Of a stretch of DNA of 31,777 nt, positions 9,478 through 18,340 are shown piece after piece (the first letter of the stretch is position 1; each line of letters opens with the position of its first letter). The position numbers and the translations under genes were made by a program. The notes beneath the pieces are model-generated. The model was not told the DNA's origin, ran no database searches, and saw only the letters and a list, made by a program, of their open reading frames with translations. The DNA comes from Gemmatimonadota bacterium. GTDB taxonomy: Bacteria; JBHIER01; G020348925. The stretch lies in the NCBI GenBank assembly GCA_020348925.1, contig CP070758.1:473333-505109 (forward strand), written 5' to 3'.

Positions 9478-12102
9478 TCAACGTTTTTCACCCAGAAACC
9501 AACCAACAATAACAACGGCATCCACCACATCTATGAACCCGTCACTGTTTGCGTCGGCGGTCCAGAATTCGATCTCGTTCGCCTCTTTCAATCCCAGGAT
9601 GATATTGATCACGCTTAAAATATCAAGGACATCAATCTCACAGTTGCCGTTAACATCCCCAATCAATGGTTCCTGGATATCAATAGTGACATCTTGAATC
9701 ACGCTTTTTGAGTTGGCATCAGTCACTTCCACCGAGAAAAAAGCGGTCTCAATATCGGTGGGAATGCCTTCAATCAAACCCTCATCGGAATGAAATGTAC
9801 ACCCTTCCGGCAGAGTACCGGATACAATAGCCCAGGTATACGGCGACCAACCCCCGTTCGCCACCACATATCGGGAGTACGGTATGCCCACACTTCCGCA
9901 GGTGAGGTCGGCCGCCTCGATGCGCACCGGCGCCGAGTAGACAATATCGTCCGCAAAGACGTCGGACCAATTGCCGGCCGTATCTTTGTATCTGACGTAC
10001 ACCGTCTTTATTCCCGACTCATCAACGCCTCCGTATTCTGACAGATCCCAATCCAACCGTTCCGACATATAGTTTTCAGGTGGGGACCAGGATCCCCCGT
10101 CGTGACTGAACCTCATCTCATCCAAACCGCTGAGCTCCTCAAGGGCACCCAAAGCGTATAACGTCACACTCACCGAGTATGTCGTATCAGCCCCATTGTT
10201 TATTGAGATTGTCCCTGAATTTGGAGGTGACGTATCGATGTAAAAAGGTCCAATATGGACGGGAATTCCCCAGTTGCCCGCATTGTCTCCTGCCCTAATG
10301 TGAAAATAGTGATCATCCCCATCCTCTAAAGGTGGGCTGACCGAGACCACGACACTTTCCTCAAGGTCTTTTCGCCAATCCGGCGTTGATATCGCAATCA
10401 TGTCCCAATGATATGAGTATCCGTCCACCCCACTCCCCTCATCTCCCGTCCCATCCCAAAAGACGTATACAGTATTGGTTCCTGACCATTGACTGACACT
10501 GTGTGTGTGACTTCCTATATGTGTTGGTCCAAAGGGCGGTGTCGTATCTTTCCCGAAGCTCCAGCTCAATTGTCCCGATGCTCCGGTTACGTGACCGTTG
10601 ATATCCGAGACCTTGAAGTACAGAGTATGCATTCCATCAGACAGACCATAAAATCCTGGCACAATCCATCCGTCATCGTTCCATTCCGTTTCCTGAAGAT
10701 CCTCGAAGAGGAGCGTCCACTCGCCCCGATATGAATCGATCTGATACCATCCCTCAGCCAGTCCGAAATCATCATAAAAACCGAAATTTGAAAACGTTGG
10801 AGCCGAGCCATACCATTGGTTCTGGGGCTCGAGAATGGCTCCCATCGTCGGCGGCAGATCGGATCCGATCGCTCCGGCAATCTCCACGGCAAAGAGATTC
10901 GGGCCGAGATTTTCCAGAATGAGCGGTTCGATTCGTGCATGGGATGGATGAAATCCGTCACTCGTGCCACCCACTTCCGGTGTGATCCCGAAGACCATGT
11001 TTTTGGCCGTCTGCTCACCGTACAACCAGTCGTTGGTCCCTCCATTCGTAGGGTAGATCGTCCCCGAGGCTGAATTCCCCGACTCATAGCCGTTGAAGGC
11101 CGCCATACCCTGGGTAATACTCAGAAACGTGGCGTGATCGGGTGTGTTCTCGGCCACATATCCCCAGGGGAAGAGGAGCAAATTGCCGTACGCGTGATAC
11201 GAGAGAGAAATGACGATGTTATGGGTTTCAGCGAAATCGCGGATGGCTTGTGTCTCCGGTTCGGAGAACGGTTCAGACCCTCGAAAAACGTTCGAGCCCG
11301 GAATCGGGCTCGAGCCGATATCATCGAACCCCCACATGTAACCGTAATTCCGGTTGAGATCGACGCCGTACGTGCCATCGCCATTATCGCGGCGATTCTT
11401 CCGCCACCACATGTCCACTTCAAAGACGTATTCATGACCATCGGGATTGAGCATGGGTACAAGCCAGAGCTGGCGAGTATCCACAAGGTGCGTGACCTCA
11501 GGATCCGTACCGTAATTATCCACCAGATAGTGCATGAAATGGAGAAGAATCTCCGGCGTGATGATCTCCCGGGCGTGATGACAGGCCATGTAGAGAACTT
11601 CCGGTTCATGTGCTTCCTCCTCCAAGACGTTATCGGAGATCTTGATGGCCCATATATCTCGATCTGCCAGGCCCTGTGTTTTCTCCCAGCCATCCCCTAT
11701 GTCGTACAGTTTTCCGATGTCGGGGTGCGCGTCCTCAACGCTCCGCATCTCCGATAGCATCTCGGAGTATGTATGAAAGGGCTCGAAATAGTCCTGCTGC
11801 CGCATTGCAGTGCTCAGAGCATCAAGGTCATCAATCCGAACCGTCGTCTCAAAACCAAGATCTCGGATCTTCTTACCCTCTTCTTCTTGGACCACGACAT
11901 CAATAAACCGACCACTCTTGTCGTAGTGTGTGATGTCCGGATGAAGTCTGAGCAATCGGACAACACTCGCCTCATCTTTCCCCGAAAGGTCTACACGGAT
12001 CAATCTCCTCGGCAGGTCGTCAGAACGGACATTTCCTGCTGCGAGACATACGATCCCTATGCACACCAATCGTATAAAAAGATCCTGTTGTCCATATCTC
12101 AT
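9478..12102 (-). CDS. Secreted M14 zinc carboxypeptidase with Ig-like domains and dockerin
   Basis: The 874-residue product has a signal peptide, an N-terminal propeptide-like region (to about 100), and an M14 catalytic domain at about 105-405. Zinc ligands are His176 and Glu179 (in HHAREI) and His303 (in SYHAYG). The DLNRNYGY segment gives the substrate-carboxylate-binding Asn-Arg, and Glu376 (in ITPEVGG) is the catalytic base. Several beta-sandwich domains follow, including one with the SGTLPEG signature of putative Ig (He_PIG) domains. A dockerin ends the chain (DVNGNCEIDVLDILS and DANSDGFIDVVDAVV). An AGGAG site precedes the ATG. The gene begins 12 bases after the DUF4249 gene and is the last of an apparent three-gene operon with the TonB receptor. 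It presumably trims peptides whose products are imported; that coupling is inferred. Confidence 0.93.
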   Translation of the reverse strand: MRYGQQDLFIRLVCIGIVCLAAGNVRSDDLPRRLIRVDLSGKDEASVVRLLRLHPDITHYDKSGRFIDVVVQEEEGKKIRDLGFETTVRIDDLDALSTAMRQQDYFEPFHTYSEMLSEMRSVEDAHPDIGKLYDIGDGWEKTQGLADRDIWAIKISDNVLEEEAHEPEVLYMACHHAREIITPEILLHFMHYLVDNYGTDPEVTHLVDTRQLWLVPMLNPDGHEYVFEVDMWWRKNRRDNGDGTYGVDLNRNYGYMWGFDDIGSSPIPGSNVFRGSEPFSEPETQAIRDFAETHNIVISLSYHAYGNLLLFPWGYVAENTPDHATFLSITQGMAAFNGYESGNSASGTIYPTNGGTNDWLYGEQTAKNMVFGITPEVGGTSDGFHPSHARIEPLILENLGPNLFAVEIAGAIGSDLPPTMGAILEPQNQWYGSAPTFSNFGFYDDFGLAEGWYQIDSYRGEWTLLFEDLQETEWNDDGWIVPGFYGLSDGMHTLYFKVSDINGHVTGASGQLSWSFGKDTTPPFGPTHIGSHTHSVSQWSGTNTVYVFWDGTGDEGSGVDGYSYHWDMIAISTPDWRKDLEESVVVSVSPPLEDGDDHYFHIRAGDNAGNWGIPVHIGPFYIDTSPPNSGTISINNGADTTYSVSVTLYALGALEELSGLDEMRFSHDGGSWSPPENYMSERLDWDLSEYGGVDESGIKTVYVRYKDTAGNWSDVFADDIVYSAPVRIEAADLTCGSVGIPYSRYVVANGGWSPYTWAIVSGTLPEGCTFHSDEGLIEGIPTDIETAFFSVEVTDANSKSVIQDVTIDIQEPLIGDVNGNCEIDVLDILSVINIILGLKEANEIEFWTADANSDGFIDVVDAVVIVGWFLGEKR

Positions 12103-12114
12103 GATGCGTTACTC

Positions 12115-12897
12115 CTACTTAATATAGAAGAAACCAAATGTCCTGGCCGCCGATCCAAAGACCCCTTTGACCCCGGGAATATGATTGACATCGGGGGAAT
12201 CGGGATCTCCGGGATCGGACCTCGTATACCCGGCGTAGTTTTTGTCGACGGCGAAAATATCGATCCAGACCTGACCCTCCCTCTCCAGATCATAGGTGGG
12301 GATGTAATAGACCGTATCGGAAAAAGCATACGACTCGAATGTTACGGAGCTTCTCTGCGTCACGTGTATGTAATACTCCTCCGCCCCCTCGCTTTTCGAC
12401 CATCTTAACCTGAGAAAAGACTGCTGTTCAACACTGTCACCATACCCAGGGTAGAGTATCTGAAAATAGCCGGGAACCGTGGTCGTGGCTGAGAGCGTTT
12501 TCCCGTCCTGAGCTCTCACATCCAGGGTGTAGGTCGAGCTGTGCTGGACGCGAAAGGTCTCCGTGGCCCGATAGGTGCCGGACTGACCCGCCACTTCGGG
12601 CAGGATGACTTCCCGGTCATCCCCGGACAGGCGCACGATGGCCCCTGAAACGGCAATATCCATGTCCGGCTGTTCGATATCCAGCGTCCGCTCCACGTGG
12701 ACGCTGCTGGGCCCGATATCCGTCCGGAGGAGACAATGAACGGACAGCGTCTCCTCATACGCAACATCGGAGGTGGGGATCTCTATACATCCGCCCACCA
12801 GAAACAGACTTGAGATCACGATAGCACACCACATATCTCTTGTCGCGCCGGGATGATTAAACAGGCTCATCTTGATTGCCAATTTTTCTCTTTCCAT
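12115..12897 (-). CDS. DUF4249 family lipoprotein
   Basis: The 260-residue protein has an N-terminal hydrophobic stretch ending in the lipobox LVGGC, so it should be a lipid-anchored outer-membrane protein. The body (SVHCLLRTDIGPSSVHVERTLD, then a GAIVRLSGDD segment and a YTLDVRAQDGKTLSATTTVP strand pair) matches DUF4249, a family usually encoded beside TonB-dependent receptors in Bacteroidota and relatives. The ATG at 12897 has a GGAAG site, though ATG codons ten or twenty-two residues downstream would still keep the lipobox. The gene sits 21 bases after the receptor stop and 12 bases before the M14 gene. By analogy with receptor-associated lipoproteins it may help capture substrate, but the family's role is not established. 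Confidence 0.82.
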   Translation of the reverse strand: MEREKLAIKMSLFNHPGATRDMWCAIVISSLFLVGGCIEIPTSDVAYEETLSVHCLLRTDIGPSSVHVERTLDIEQPDMDIAVSGAIVRLSGDDREVILPEVAGQSGTYRATETFRVQHSSTYTLDVRAQDGKTLSATTTVPGYFQILYPGYGDSVEQQSFLRLRWSKSEGAEEYYIHVTQRSSVTFESYAFSDTVYYIPTYDLEREGQVWIDIFAVDKNYAGYTRSDPGDPDSPDVNHIPGVKGVFGSAARTFGFFYIK

Positions 12898-12918
12898 TTA
12901 TCAGTTCTTCCGTTCCAT

Positions 12919-15162
12919 CTAAAACGTCGCCCGAAAGCCCAAGGTCGGCAGAAGGGGAAACATTGTCACCTCCTTCCTCTTCGGGGGTGACACGTCATAG
13001 TCGAAGTAGTACCACAGAACATTCTTTTTGTTAATAACATTGATGACCTGGACGTACATCTGCAGATCCCAGTTCTTGAAGGCGAACGTCCGGGCCAGAC
13101 TGAAGTCAAGCCGGTTGTACACCGGGTATCGAAAGCCGTTCTTCGTCCCTTCCATGTTTTTCCAGTCATCCACGCCGTAGTCTTCCCAACTCCCGTCCCA
13201 GAAATTATACTCCCTGTGTTTATATCGGCCGATGATCCTTGAGTACGGCAGGCCGCTGCCGGCCGTCCATCGAACGTTCATTCCCCACTTGTCATTCAGA
13301 GGATAGGTCAGGACGCCGTTGAGCGCGTGCCGTCGATCGTACTTGGTGTAATAGCTCACCCCGTTCACCTCCTTCTTCGTCTGCGCGTAGCCGTACCCGA
13401 CCCAGCCCAAAAGCTTTCCCACAGTCTTCTTGACCAGGACCTCCACCCCCCAAGCCTCTCCCCTGCCTGTGTAGAAAAAATCATCCTCGTTGATAAACTC
13501 CCGGTTCACGGCCAGTATGTCTTTGATCTCCTTGAAATATCCCTCAAGGGTCAGGTTCACTTCCGGCGAAACCCACTGCTCCAAGCCAAGAATGTAGTGA
13601 GCGGCCCGGCCGGGTTTTTTCTCACCATCGGCAAACCACATCTCCATGGGTATGTAAAGGTCCTCATCGTTGAACGTCTTGAGATATTGATAGTAGATAC
13701 CCCAGGAGCCGTTCAGGGCCAGATCCTCACTGAGCCGGTACCTGAAACCGAGCCTCGGCGCCGCCCGCCAGAAATCTCCGAGGTTGAACCGGCTCAGCCT
13801 GATCCCGGGCTGTATCGACAGCAGCGGCGTGAGGGCCCATTTGTCCTGAAGGTAAAAATCGATCTCAGCCGGCCGCGTCGCATTCTCCAGCCCGACGTTC
13901 AAATCGACCGTGACGAGGTACGAGAACTTGTAGTTTCTCATCAGCATCCCGAAACGCAGCTCATGATCGTCCGAAGCGAGAAAGGTCCAGTCGCCCTGAA
14001 GCGTGGCGTCCTGTATCCTGTTGCGCATGACGAAGTGTTCGTCGTTGTCGGCATCCACGTCCGTGAAAAACGAGGTCCATGAAAGCAGAACATTGGATAT
14101 CACTCTCGTTCCGATAATGGACTGCCACGTAAGACCGACCGTTTTATTTCCCCAGGCCCAGTAGACGTCTTCCTGTTCCTCCTCATCGGGATCGTCCTCC
14201 TCATAATCGAAAATGTCCTTGCCGTACAATCCGCTCAGAATGAGGCGATTGTTCGGCCCCAGGGCATAGTTGATCTTGCCGTGAAAATCGTAGAAATAGT
14301 AGGGGAACTCTCTGTTGAACATCGGCACAATCTTGTCGAAATAGGTTCGCCGACCGGACAACATCCACGATCCTTTCGGGGATGGACCTTCGAGAGACAA
14401 CTTGGAGCTGAGGAGACTCACCTCCGCGACGCCTTGCATCTCCTGGCTGTTCCCGTCCTTGTTGATCACGTTCAAAACAGAGGCCAAACGACCGCCGTAC
14501 TGTGCCGGGAATCCGCCCAAAAGCAGTTCGGCCTCCTTGACCGCATCCACGTTGAATGTGCTGAAAATGCCTCCGAGATGATAGGGATTGTAGACCGTGA
14601 CGCCGTCCAAAAGGATGAGGTTCTGATCAGGGCTGCTCCCTCTGACGTAGAGCTGGCTAAAAAAGTCGTTCTGGGCCATCACACCAGGCAGCATTTGGAG
14701 GGACCGGAAGAGATCGGCCTCGGCCAGGGAGGGCATCATGCGGAGTTCCCGTGTACTCAATGACCGGTTGCTGACAGTGACCTCCGTTTCAAACTTGGCC
14801 CGCTCGCCGCTGGAAATAACGGCCTCCATTTCAATCACATTCAGCTCCAGGGAGGCATCGAAGGTGGCCGTCTGACCCGCTTTCACGGTGATGTCGCCCT
14901 CGGTTTTTTTGTAACCCACAATCGATGCCACGACGCGGTACGTCCCATCAGGCACGTTGTGAATGACGTAGTAGCCGTTCATGCCCGTCACCGCTCCCAA
15001 CCCCGTCCCACGCACCAGGACGTTGACATAGGGCAGCGTCTCGCCGTTTGAGCCGTCTCTGATGACCCCGCGTATCAGGCCCGTGTTCTCAAAACCCAGA
15101 TGAACTGAAACAAGGCAGAACAGCAAGAGGCACAGAAAGAGATGTGTACGACTTTTCAGCAT
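12919..15162 (-). CDS. TonB-dependent outer-membrane receptor with carboxypeptidase-regulatory-like N-terminal domain
   Basis: A signal peptide (LFLCLLLFCLVSVHLG) is followed by a CarboxypepD-regulatory-like beta domain at about 28-112 (IRGVIRDGSNGETLPYVNV, then GYYVIHNVPDGTYRVVASIVGY). A plug domain spans about 125-225, with SLQMLPGVMAQNDFFSQLYV, a DQNLILLDGVTVYNPYH strand and GGFPAQYGGRLASVLNV. The remaining ~500 residues are aromatic-rich alternating strands of a 22-stranded barrel, ending in LGFRATF with a terminal Phe as is usual for barrel insertion. At 747 residues it is normal to slightly short for this architecture. The receptor imports a large substrate using TonB energy. The neighbouring lipoprotein and carboxypeptidase suggest peptides, an inference from context only. 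Confidence 0.93.
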   Translation of the reverse strand: MLKSRTHLFLCLLLFCLVSVHLGFENTGLIRGVIRDGSNGETLPYVNVLVRGTGLGAVTGMNGYYVIHNVPDGTYRVVASIVGYKKTEGDITVKAGQTATFDASLELNVIEMEAVISSGERAKFETEVTVSNRSLSTRELRMMPSLAEADLFRSLQMLPGVMAQNDFFSQLYVRGSSPDQNLILLDGVTVYNPYHLGGIFSTFNVDAVKEAELLLGGFPAQYGGRLASVLNVINKDGNSQEMQGVAEVSLLSSKLSLEGPSPKGSWMLSGRRTYFDKIVPMFNREFPYYFYDFHGKINYALGPNNRLILSGLYGKDIFDYEEDDPDEEEQEDVYWAWGNKTVGLTWQSIIGTRVISNVLLSWTSFFTDVDADNDEHFVMRNRIQDATLQGDWTFLASDDHELRFGMLMRNYKFSYLVTVDLNVGLENATRPAEIDFYLQDKWALTPLLSIQPGIRLSRFNLGDFWRAAPRLGFRYRLSEDLALNGSWGIYYQYLKTFNDEDLYIPMEMWFADGEKKPGRAAHYILGLEQWVSPEVNLTLEGYFKEIKDILAVNREFINEDDFFYTGRGEAWGVEVLVKKTVGKLLGWVGYGYAQTKKEVNGVSYYTKYDRRHALNGVLTYPLNDKWGMNVRWTAGSGLPYSRIIGRYKHREYNFWDGSWEDYGVDDWKNMEGTKNGFRYPVYNRLDFSLARTFAFKNWDLQMYVQVINVINKKNVLWYYFDYDVSPPKRKEVTMFPLLPTLGFRATF

Positions 15163-15260
15163 GATATATGTGAGACAAGGCTATCTCTATTATGTTTCAA
15201 TGGAATTTTGAGAGAGAAAACATTTATTATTGGAAGCATACAGCTTACCAATTACACTTT

Positions 15261-15476
15261 TCACGTCCCCCCAAAACCGATGGACACACTATCTCCCTCA
15301 ACGATGACGGGCACGACCCTCTCGCCTTTCGAGTAGACCAGCATGTTCTCCAGCGAGGCCTCATTTTCCATCACATCGATGTATTCGACCGTATAGCCTC
15401 TTCGAACATAAACCTCGCGGGCCTTCTTCGTAAACGGACAGGCCTCTTTACCGTAGACCACAATTTTTCTATCCAT
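15261..15476 (-). CDS. Glutaredoxin-like protein of Uxx-star type (cysteine form)
   Basis: This small protein (71 residues) has a thioredoxin-fold pattern: KIVVYGKEACPFTKKAREVY, then VPVIVEGDSVSIGFGGT. The lone active-site Cys in CPFT has no resolving partner. The C-P-x-T motif and the GFGGT tail match the Uxx-star glutaredoxin-like family, in which many members carry selenocysteine at this site; here the codon is TGT, a plain cysteine. It starts four bases after the TolB-like gene's stop, and its ribosome site (GAGGGG) lies inside the end of that gene, so the two are likely translationally coupled. The protein is cytoplasmic. Why a redox protein is coupled to a secreted propeller is not apparent. 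Confidence 0.82.
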   Translation of the reverse strand: MDRKIVVYGKEACPFTKKAREVYVRRGYTVEYIDVMENEASLENMLVYSKGERVVPVIVEGDSVSIGFGGT

Positions 15477-15479
15477 TTT

Positions 15480-18014
15480 TCACCCCTCTAGAATGACCCG
15501 AACAATGCCCACGATATCCAGAATATCGATCTCCCCGTCATCGTTGTAATCCGCCCGCCAGAATTCCCCCGAATCGGGTTGATGCAACCCCAGAATGATG
15601 TTGACGCACAGAAGGACATCGAGGAGGTCAATCCGGGTATCGTCATTCACATCGCCCTTCATGCTCTCCGAATGAAACCAGTCGAAGAAGGTATCCATGG
15701 CAGGATGATTGGTGACGTTCACCGGATGGCTGCCGTCCATGTTGGCCACAAAGATATCCATATTTTCATCACCGCAGAACTGGATGTACGCAATTTTTGA
15801 GCCGTCCGGCGACCAGACCGGCAGCCAGGCTATTGTCGTCGTATCCGCGGTGTCGGTGACAGCCGTTTCAGTCAACGTCTCCACGTCGATAACATAAACC
15901 GCCCAGGGACCGCGGAGAAGGCCTTCTTGGAACCAATCCCCCGGACCCAGATACCGCTCGAAAGCCACATACCGACCGTCCGGCGACCAGACGGGATCGT
16001 GGTCCGAGTTTTCATTGTACGTCAATCTTTCAACAGGCCCCTGCCCATCCGTGATGTCCATAATGTAAAGCTGCTCCCTGCCGGTATCCCGATCCGATTT
16101 GAACACGATCTTCGACCCGTCCGGTGAAAACTCCGGATCGTTGTCAATGATATTTTCATTCCGCGTCAGTGTATCAACAACCTCCCCTGTCTTCGGTTCC
16201 ATGATATATATCTCGTCATCACCGTCCATCCATGAGACGAACAGCATCTGCGATCCATCCGGCGACCACGAAGAGTGGCCGTCAATGACGCTGTTTGACG
16301 TCAGTCTCCTCTCCTCCCCGCTGGCCACATCGAGATCGAATACCTCCCAGGAGAAAACATCACCAGGGTTCAACTCCCGGGTGAAGGTGACCCTCACTTC
16401 TGAGGCCGGTTCCAACAACTCTGACTTCGACACAATCTTAGATTGACCTCCCTCTTTCCGGACAAAAACATCCGGAAGCTCTTCATGGTAGGTGTTGTAG
16501 GTCAATCTGGAAATATGTGAGCCATCCATATTCATCAGGTAAAACTCATCCAAGGGGTCGTCCCGATTGGAGGTGAACACCATCTTTCCGGTCAGCTCCA
16601 CATCGATGCCCGGTGAAGCGCCGTGACTGTCGGAGGAGGAGCTAAAGTTCCCGGCCGTATCCATGGCCGTCACGGTGTACTCATAGATGAGTCCGTTCGA
16701 CAAGCCCGTATCTCGGTAAGCTGGCCAAAAGCTGAAATCGAGAAACTGAAAATCGGGCTCACCCTGCCCCTTCCGGAAGAGGGCGTAGAAGAACATATCC
16801 GGATCGGAGTTCGGATACCAGAAGACGGTCAGCGTCCCCTCGCCCGGGACGAATTGTCGTATTTTCGGTGTGGCCGGGGGAGCAGTGTCCTCGCCGGGCA
16901 CAACTTCCAGGGTGAAGATGATGTCAGGCAGACTATCGATCTCCGTGGTCCCAGCCCACGGATACCAATCAGGCTGCTCTTCGAAGGAGAACTCCGGCTC
17001 AGGCGTCACTTTGTGTCGATCCGATCCATCCGGGTTGACCACATAGATATCCCCGATGTCCCTGAGATCCTCGCTGATCACCCAGAAGACCAGCTTCGTG
17101 CCGTCCGGCGACCACGCGGGCATGATGTCAACGACATCGTTGCGGCTGATCTCGATCTCATCGTCCCCGTCGATATCGATGACGTACAGATCCCAATCGC
17201 CGAGCCCATAGTTTCCGATATCGTTGACGTGTCTGTAAAAAGCCACCCGAGTTCCGTCAGGCGAAATCTTGGGATCAAAATCTCCGAACCGAAAGGGTCC
17301 GGTACTGATGCCGGGAATCCGGGGAAACGTCAACTGCCTCTGGTTCGTACCGTCGTCATTCATGAGCCACACCCCGGAAGTCATTGTCGGATCACTCAGG
17401 ACCTCCTTTTTGAAAACAATGGTTCCACCCACCCAGTGAGGATCGGCCTCCAGAGTGTCCGGGGTATTGGTCAGGTTGACGATGTTCTCCCCGTTCACAT
17501 CCATGATGAAAAGATCCAGGTCCAGTCCTCCCGGCGGGCTGTTCCGGCTGGAGGCAAACAGGATTCGATCCCCTTCCGGAGACCAGACAGGAACCGCGTC
17601 AATGATGTTATCATTGTCGGTTAACAATTGAGGCTCGGAACCGTCGATGTTTCTGATACCGATCTCCGAGGAGAAGGCGTCGTCCTCGTTGATGTTACCA
17701 TCCCCGTTGAGATCCTCGGTAAATCGCGAAAAGAGGATTTTCGTCCCATCCGGTGAGACGTGAACGTGGTTCTCCTGATAGGGCGTCTCACTGAGCCTGA
17801 CCCGATGTGATCCATCGATATTCATCGACGCAATTGAGTACCACGCGGCAGAGAAGCGGTGGACGTCCATCCGCTCTGTCCCCCTGAGGAGTGATTTCCT
17901 CCTCAGAAATTCCTGCAGAGGAGAGCGAAGAGGGAAGGAGGTATCGACTGCTAACCCAATATTTGAGGCAGTGACCAGTATCAAACAGAAAAGCACGATG
18001 GGACATCTCTTCAT
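15480..18014 (-). CDS. Secreted TolB-like double beta-propeller (PD40 repeats) with Fn3-like domain and dockerin
   Basis: The 844-residue protein has a signal peptide (CPIVLFCLILVTASNIGLAVD). PD40/WD40-like repeats of the form [WIF]-S-P-[DE]-G-x-[KRQY]-[ILMV]-x-F occur about four times in the first half (WSPEGDRILFASS, ISPDGTRVAFYRH) and four or more times in the second (WSPDGSQMLFVSW, FSPDGSKIVFKSD, WSPDGRYVAFERY, WSPDGSKIAYIQF). Each is flanked by NMDGS or DVNGE turns. A fibronectin-III-like module (residues ~385-470) separates the two propellers. A dockerin forms the last ~65 residues (DVNDDTRIDLLDVLL and DYNDDGEIDILDIVG). These propellers usually mediate protein or ligand contacts; no specific target is evident. 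The DNA around the SPDG motifs is itself repetitive. The gene heads the minus-strand block that continues with the glutaredoxin-like gene. Confidence 0.9.
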   Translation of the reverse strand: MKRCPIVLFCLILVTASNIGLAVDTSFPLRSPLQEFLRRKSLLRGTERMDVHRFSAAWYSIASMNIDGSHRVRLSETPYQENHVHVSPDGTKILFSRFTEDLNGDGNINEDDAFSSEIGIRNIDGSEPQLLTDNDNIIDAVPVWSPEGDRILFASSRNSPPGGLDLDLFIMDVNGENIVNLTNTPDTLEADPHWVGGTIVFKKEVLSDPTMTSGVWLMNDDGTNQRQLTFPRIPGISTGPFRFGDFDPKISPDGTRVAFYRHVNDIGNYGLGDWDLYVIDIDGDDEIEISRNDVVDIMPAWSPDGTKLVFWVISEDLRDIGDIYVVNPDGSDRHKVTPEPEFSFEEQPDWYPWAGTTEIDSLPDIIFTLEVVPGEDTAPPATPKIRQFVPGEGTLTVFWYPNSDPDMFFYALFRKGQGEPDFQFLDFSFWPAYRDTGLSNGLIYEYTVTAMDTAGNFSSSSDSHGASPGIDVELTGKMVFTSNRDDPLDEFYLMNMDGSHISRLTYNTYHEELPDVFVRKEGGQSKIVSKSELLEPASEVRVTFTRELNPGDVFSWEVFDLDVASGEERRLTSNSVIDGHSSWSPDGSQMLFVSWMDGDDEIYIMEPKTGEVVDTLTRNENIIDNDPEFSPDGSKIVFKSDRDTGREQLYIMDITDGQGPVERLTYNENSDHDPVWSPDGRYVAFERYLGPGDWFQEGLLRGPWAVYVIDVETLTETAVTDTADTTTIAWLPVWSPDGSKIAYIQFCGDENMDIFVANMDGSHPVNVTNHPAMDTFFDWFHSESMKGDVNDDTRIDLLDVLLCVNIILGLHQPDSGEFWRADYNDDGEIDILDIVGIVRVILEG

Positions 18015-18147
18015 TTATTGAGACTCTCTCGGGAGCATGCTCGGCGACGTGAGAATGAAAGCGCTCCTTGAATGAAACATTGATACTGGAAAAATTATCG
18101 CGCTCGTACAAGAACCATAAGACTCACAAGTTCAGACAATGTATTTA

Positions 18148-18176
18148 AATAAACGGACCGCCCCTGAAAAAGTCAA
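18148..18176 (-). promoter_or_regulatory. Candidate sigma-70 promoter for the TolB-like gene
   Basis: On the minus strand TTGACT (18176-18171) is followed after 17 bases by TTTATT (18153-18148), about 130 bases before the start codon. The -35 box is good and the -10 box only fair. The rest of the 326-base divergent region 18015-18340 shows nothing else beyond the plus-strand promoter. Confidence 0.4.
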
Positions 18177-18267
18177 GGAAAAAGGTCGATCGAACGGAGA
18201 GAGAGACCGGGAAAAAATGTTACCATCGTATCTCTGAAATTTTCAGAAAAAAGATTTGAAAAAAGGG

Positions 18268-18296
18268 TTGACATTTGTACCCAAGAATGTTATCAT
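18268..18296 (+). promoter_or_regulatory. Near-consensus sigma-70 promoter for the lamin-tail gene
   Basis: TTGACA (18268-18273) and TATCAT (18291-18296) are separated by exactly 17 bases. Transcription would start near 18303, which excludes upstream in-frame start codons at 18275 and 18287 and supports the ATG at 18341. Confidence 0.75.
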
Positions 18297-18340
18297 TCAA
18301 TAGGTTTTCTGTCGCAGTACCGGACTCGGCGAGGAAAAGT

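Noticed and set aside
13327-14082. 251-codon plus-strand frame antisense to the TonB receptor
   Set aside because: The sense strand encodes a complete receptor; the antisense product resembles no family.
15420-15445. Selenocysteine in the glutaredoxin-like protein
   Set aside because: The active-site codon is TGT, not TGA, and no SECIS-like hairpin is needed.
16623-17624. 333-codon plus-strand frame antisense to the TolB-like gene
   Set aside because: It mirrors the repeated SPDG-type codons. It has no independent motif, whereas the sense frame has a signal peptide, propellers and a dockerin.
2-18014. A cellulosome
   Set aside because: Dockerins and a cohesin-like domain are present, but no glycoside hydrolase or carbohydrate-binding module is recognisable; enzymes seen are proteases.
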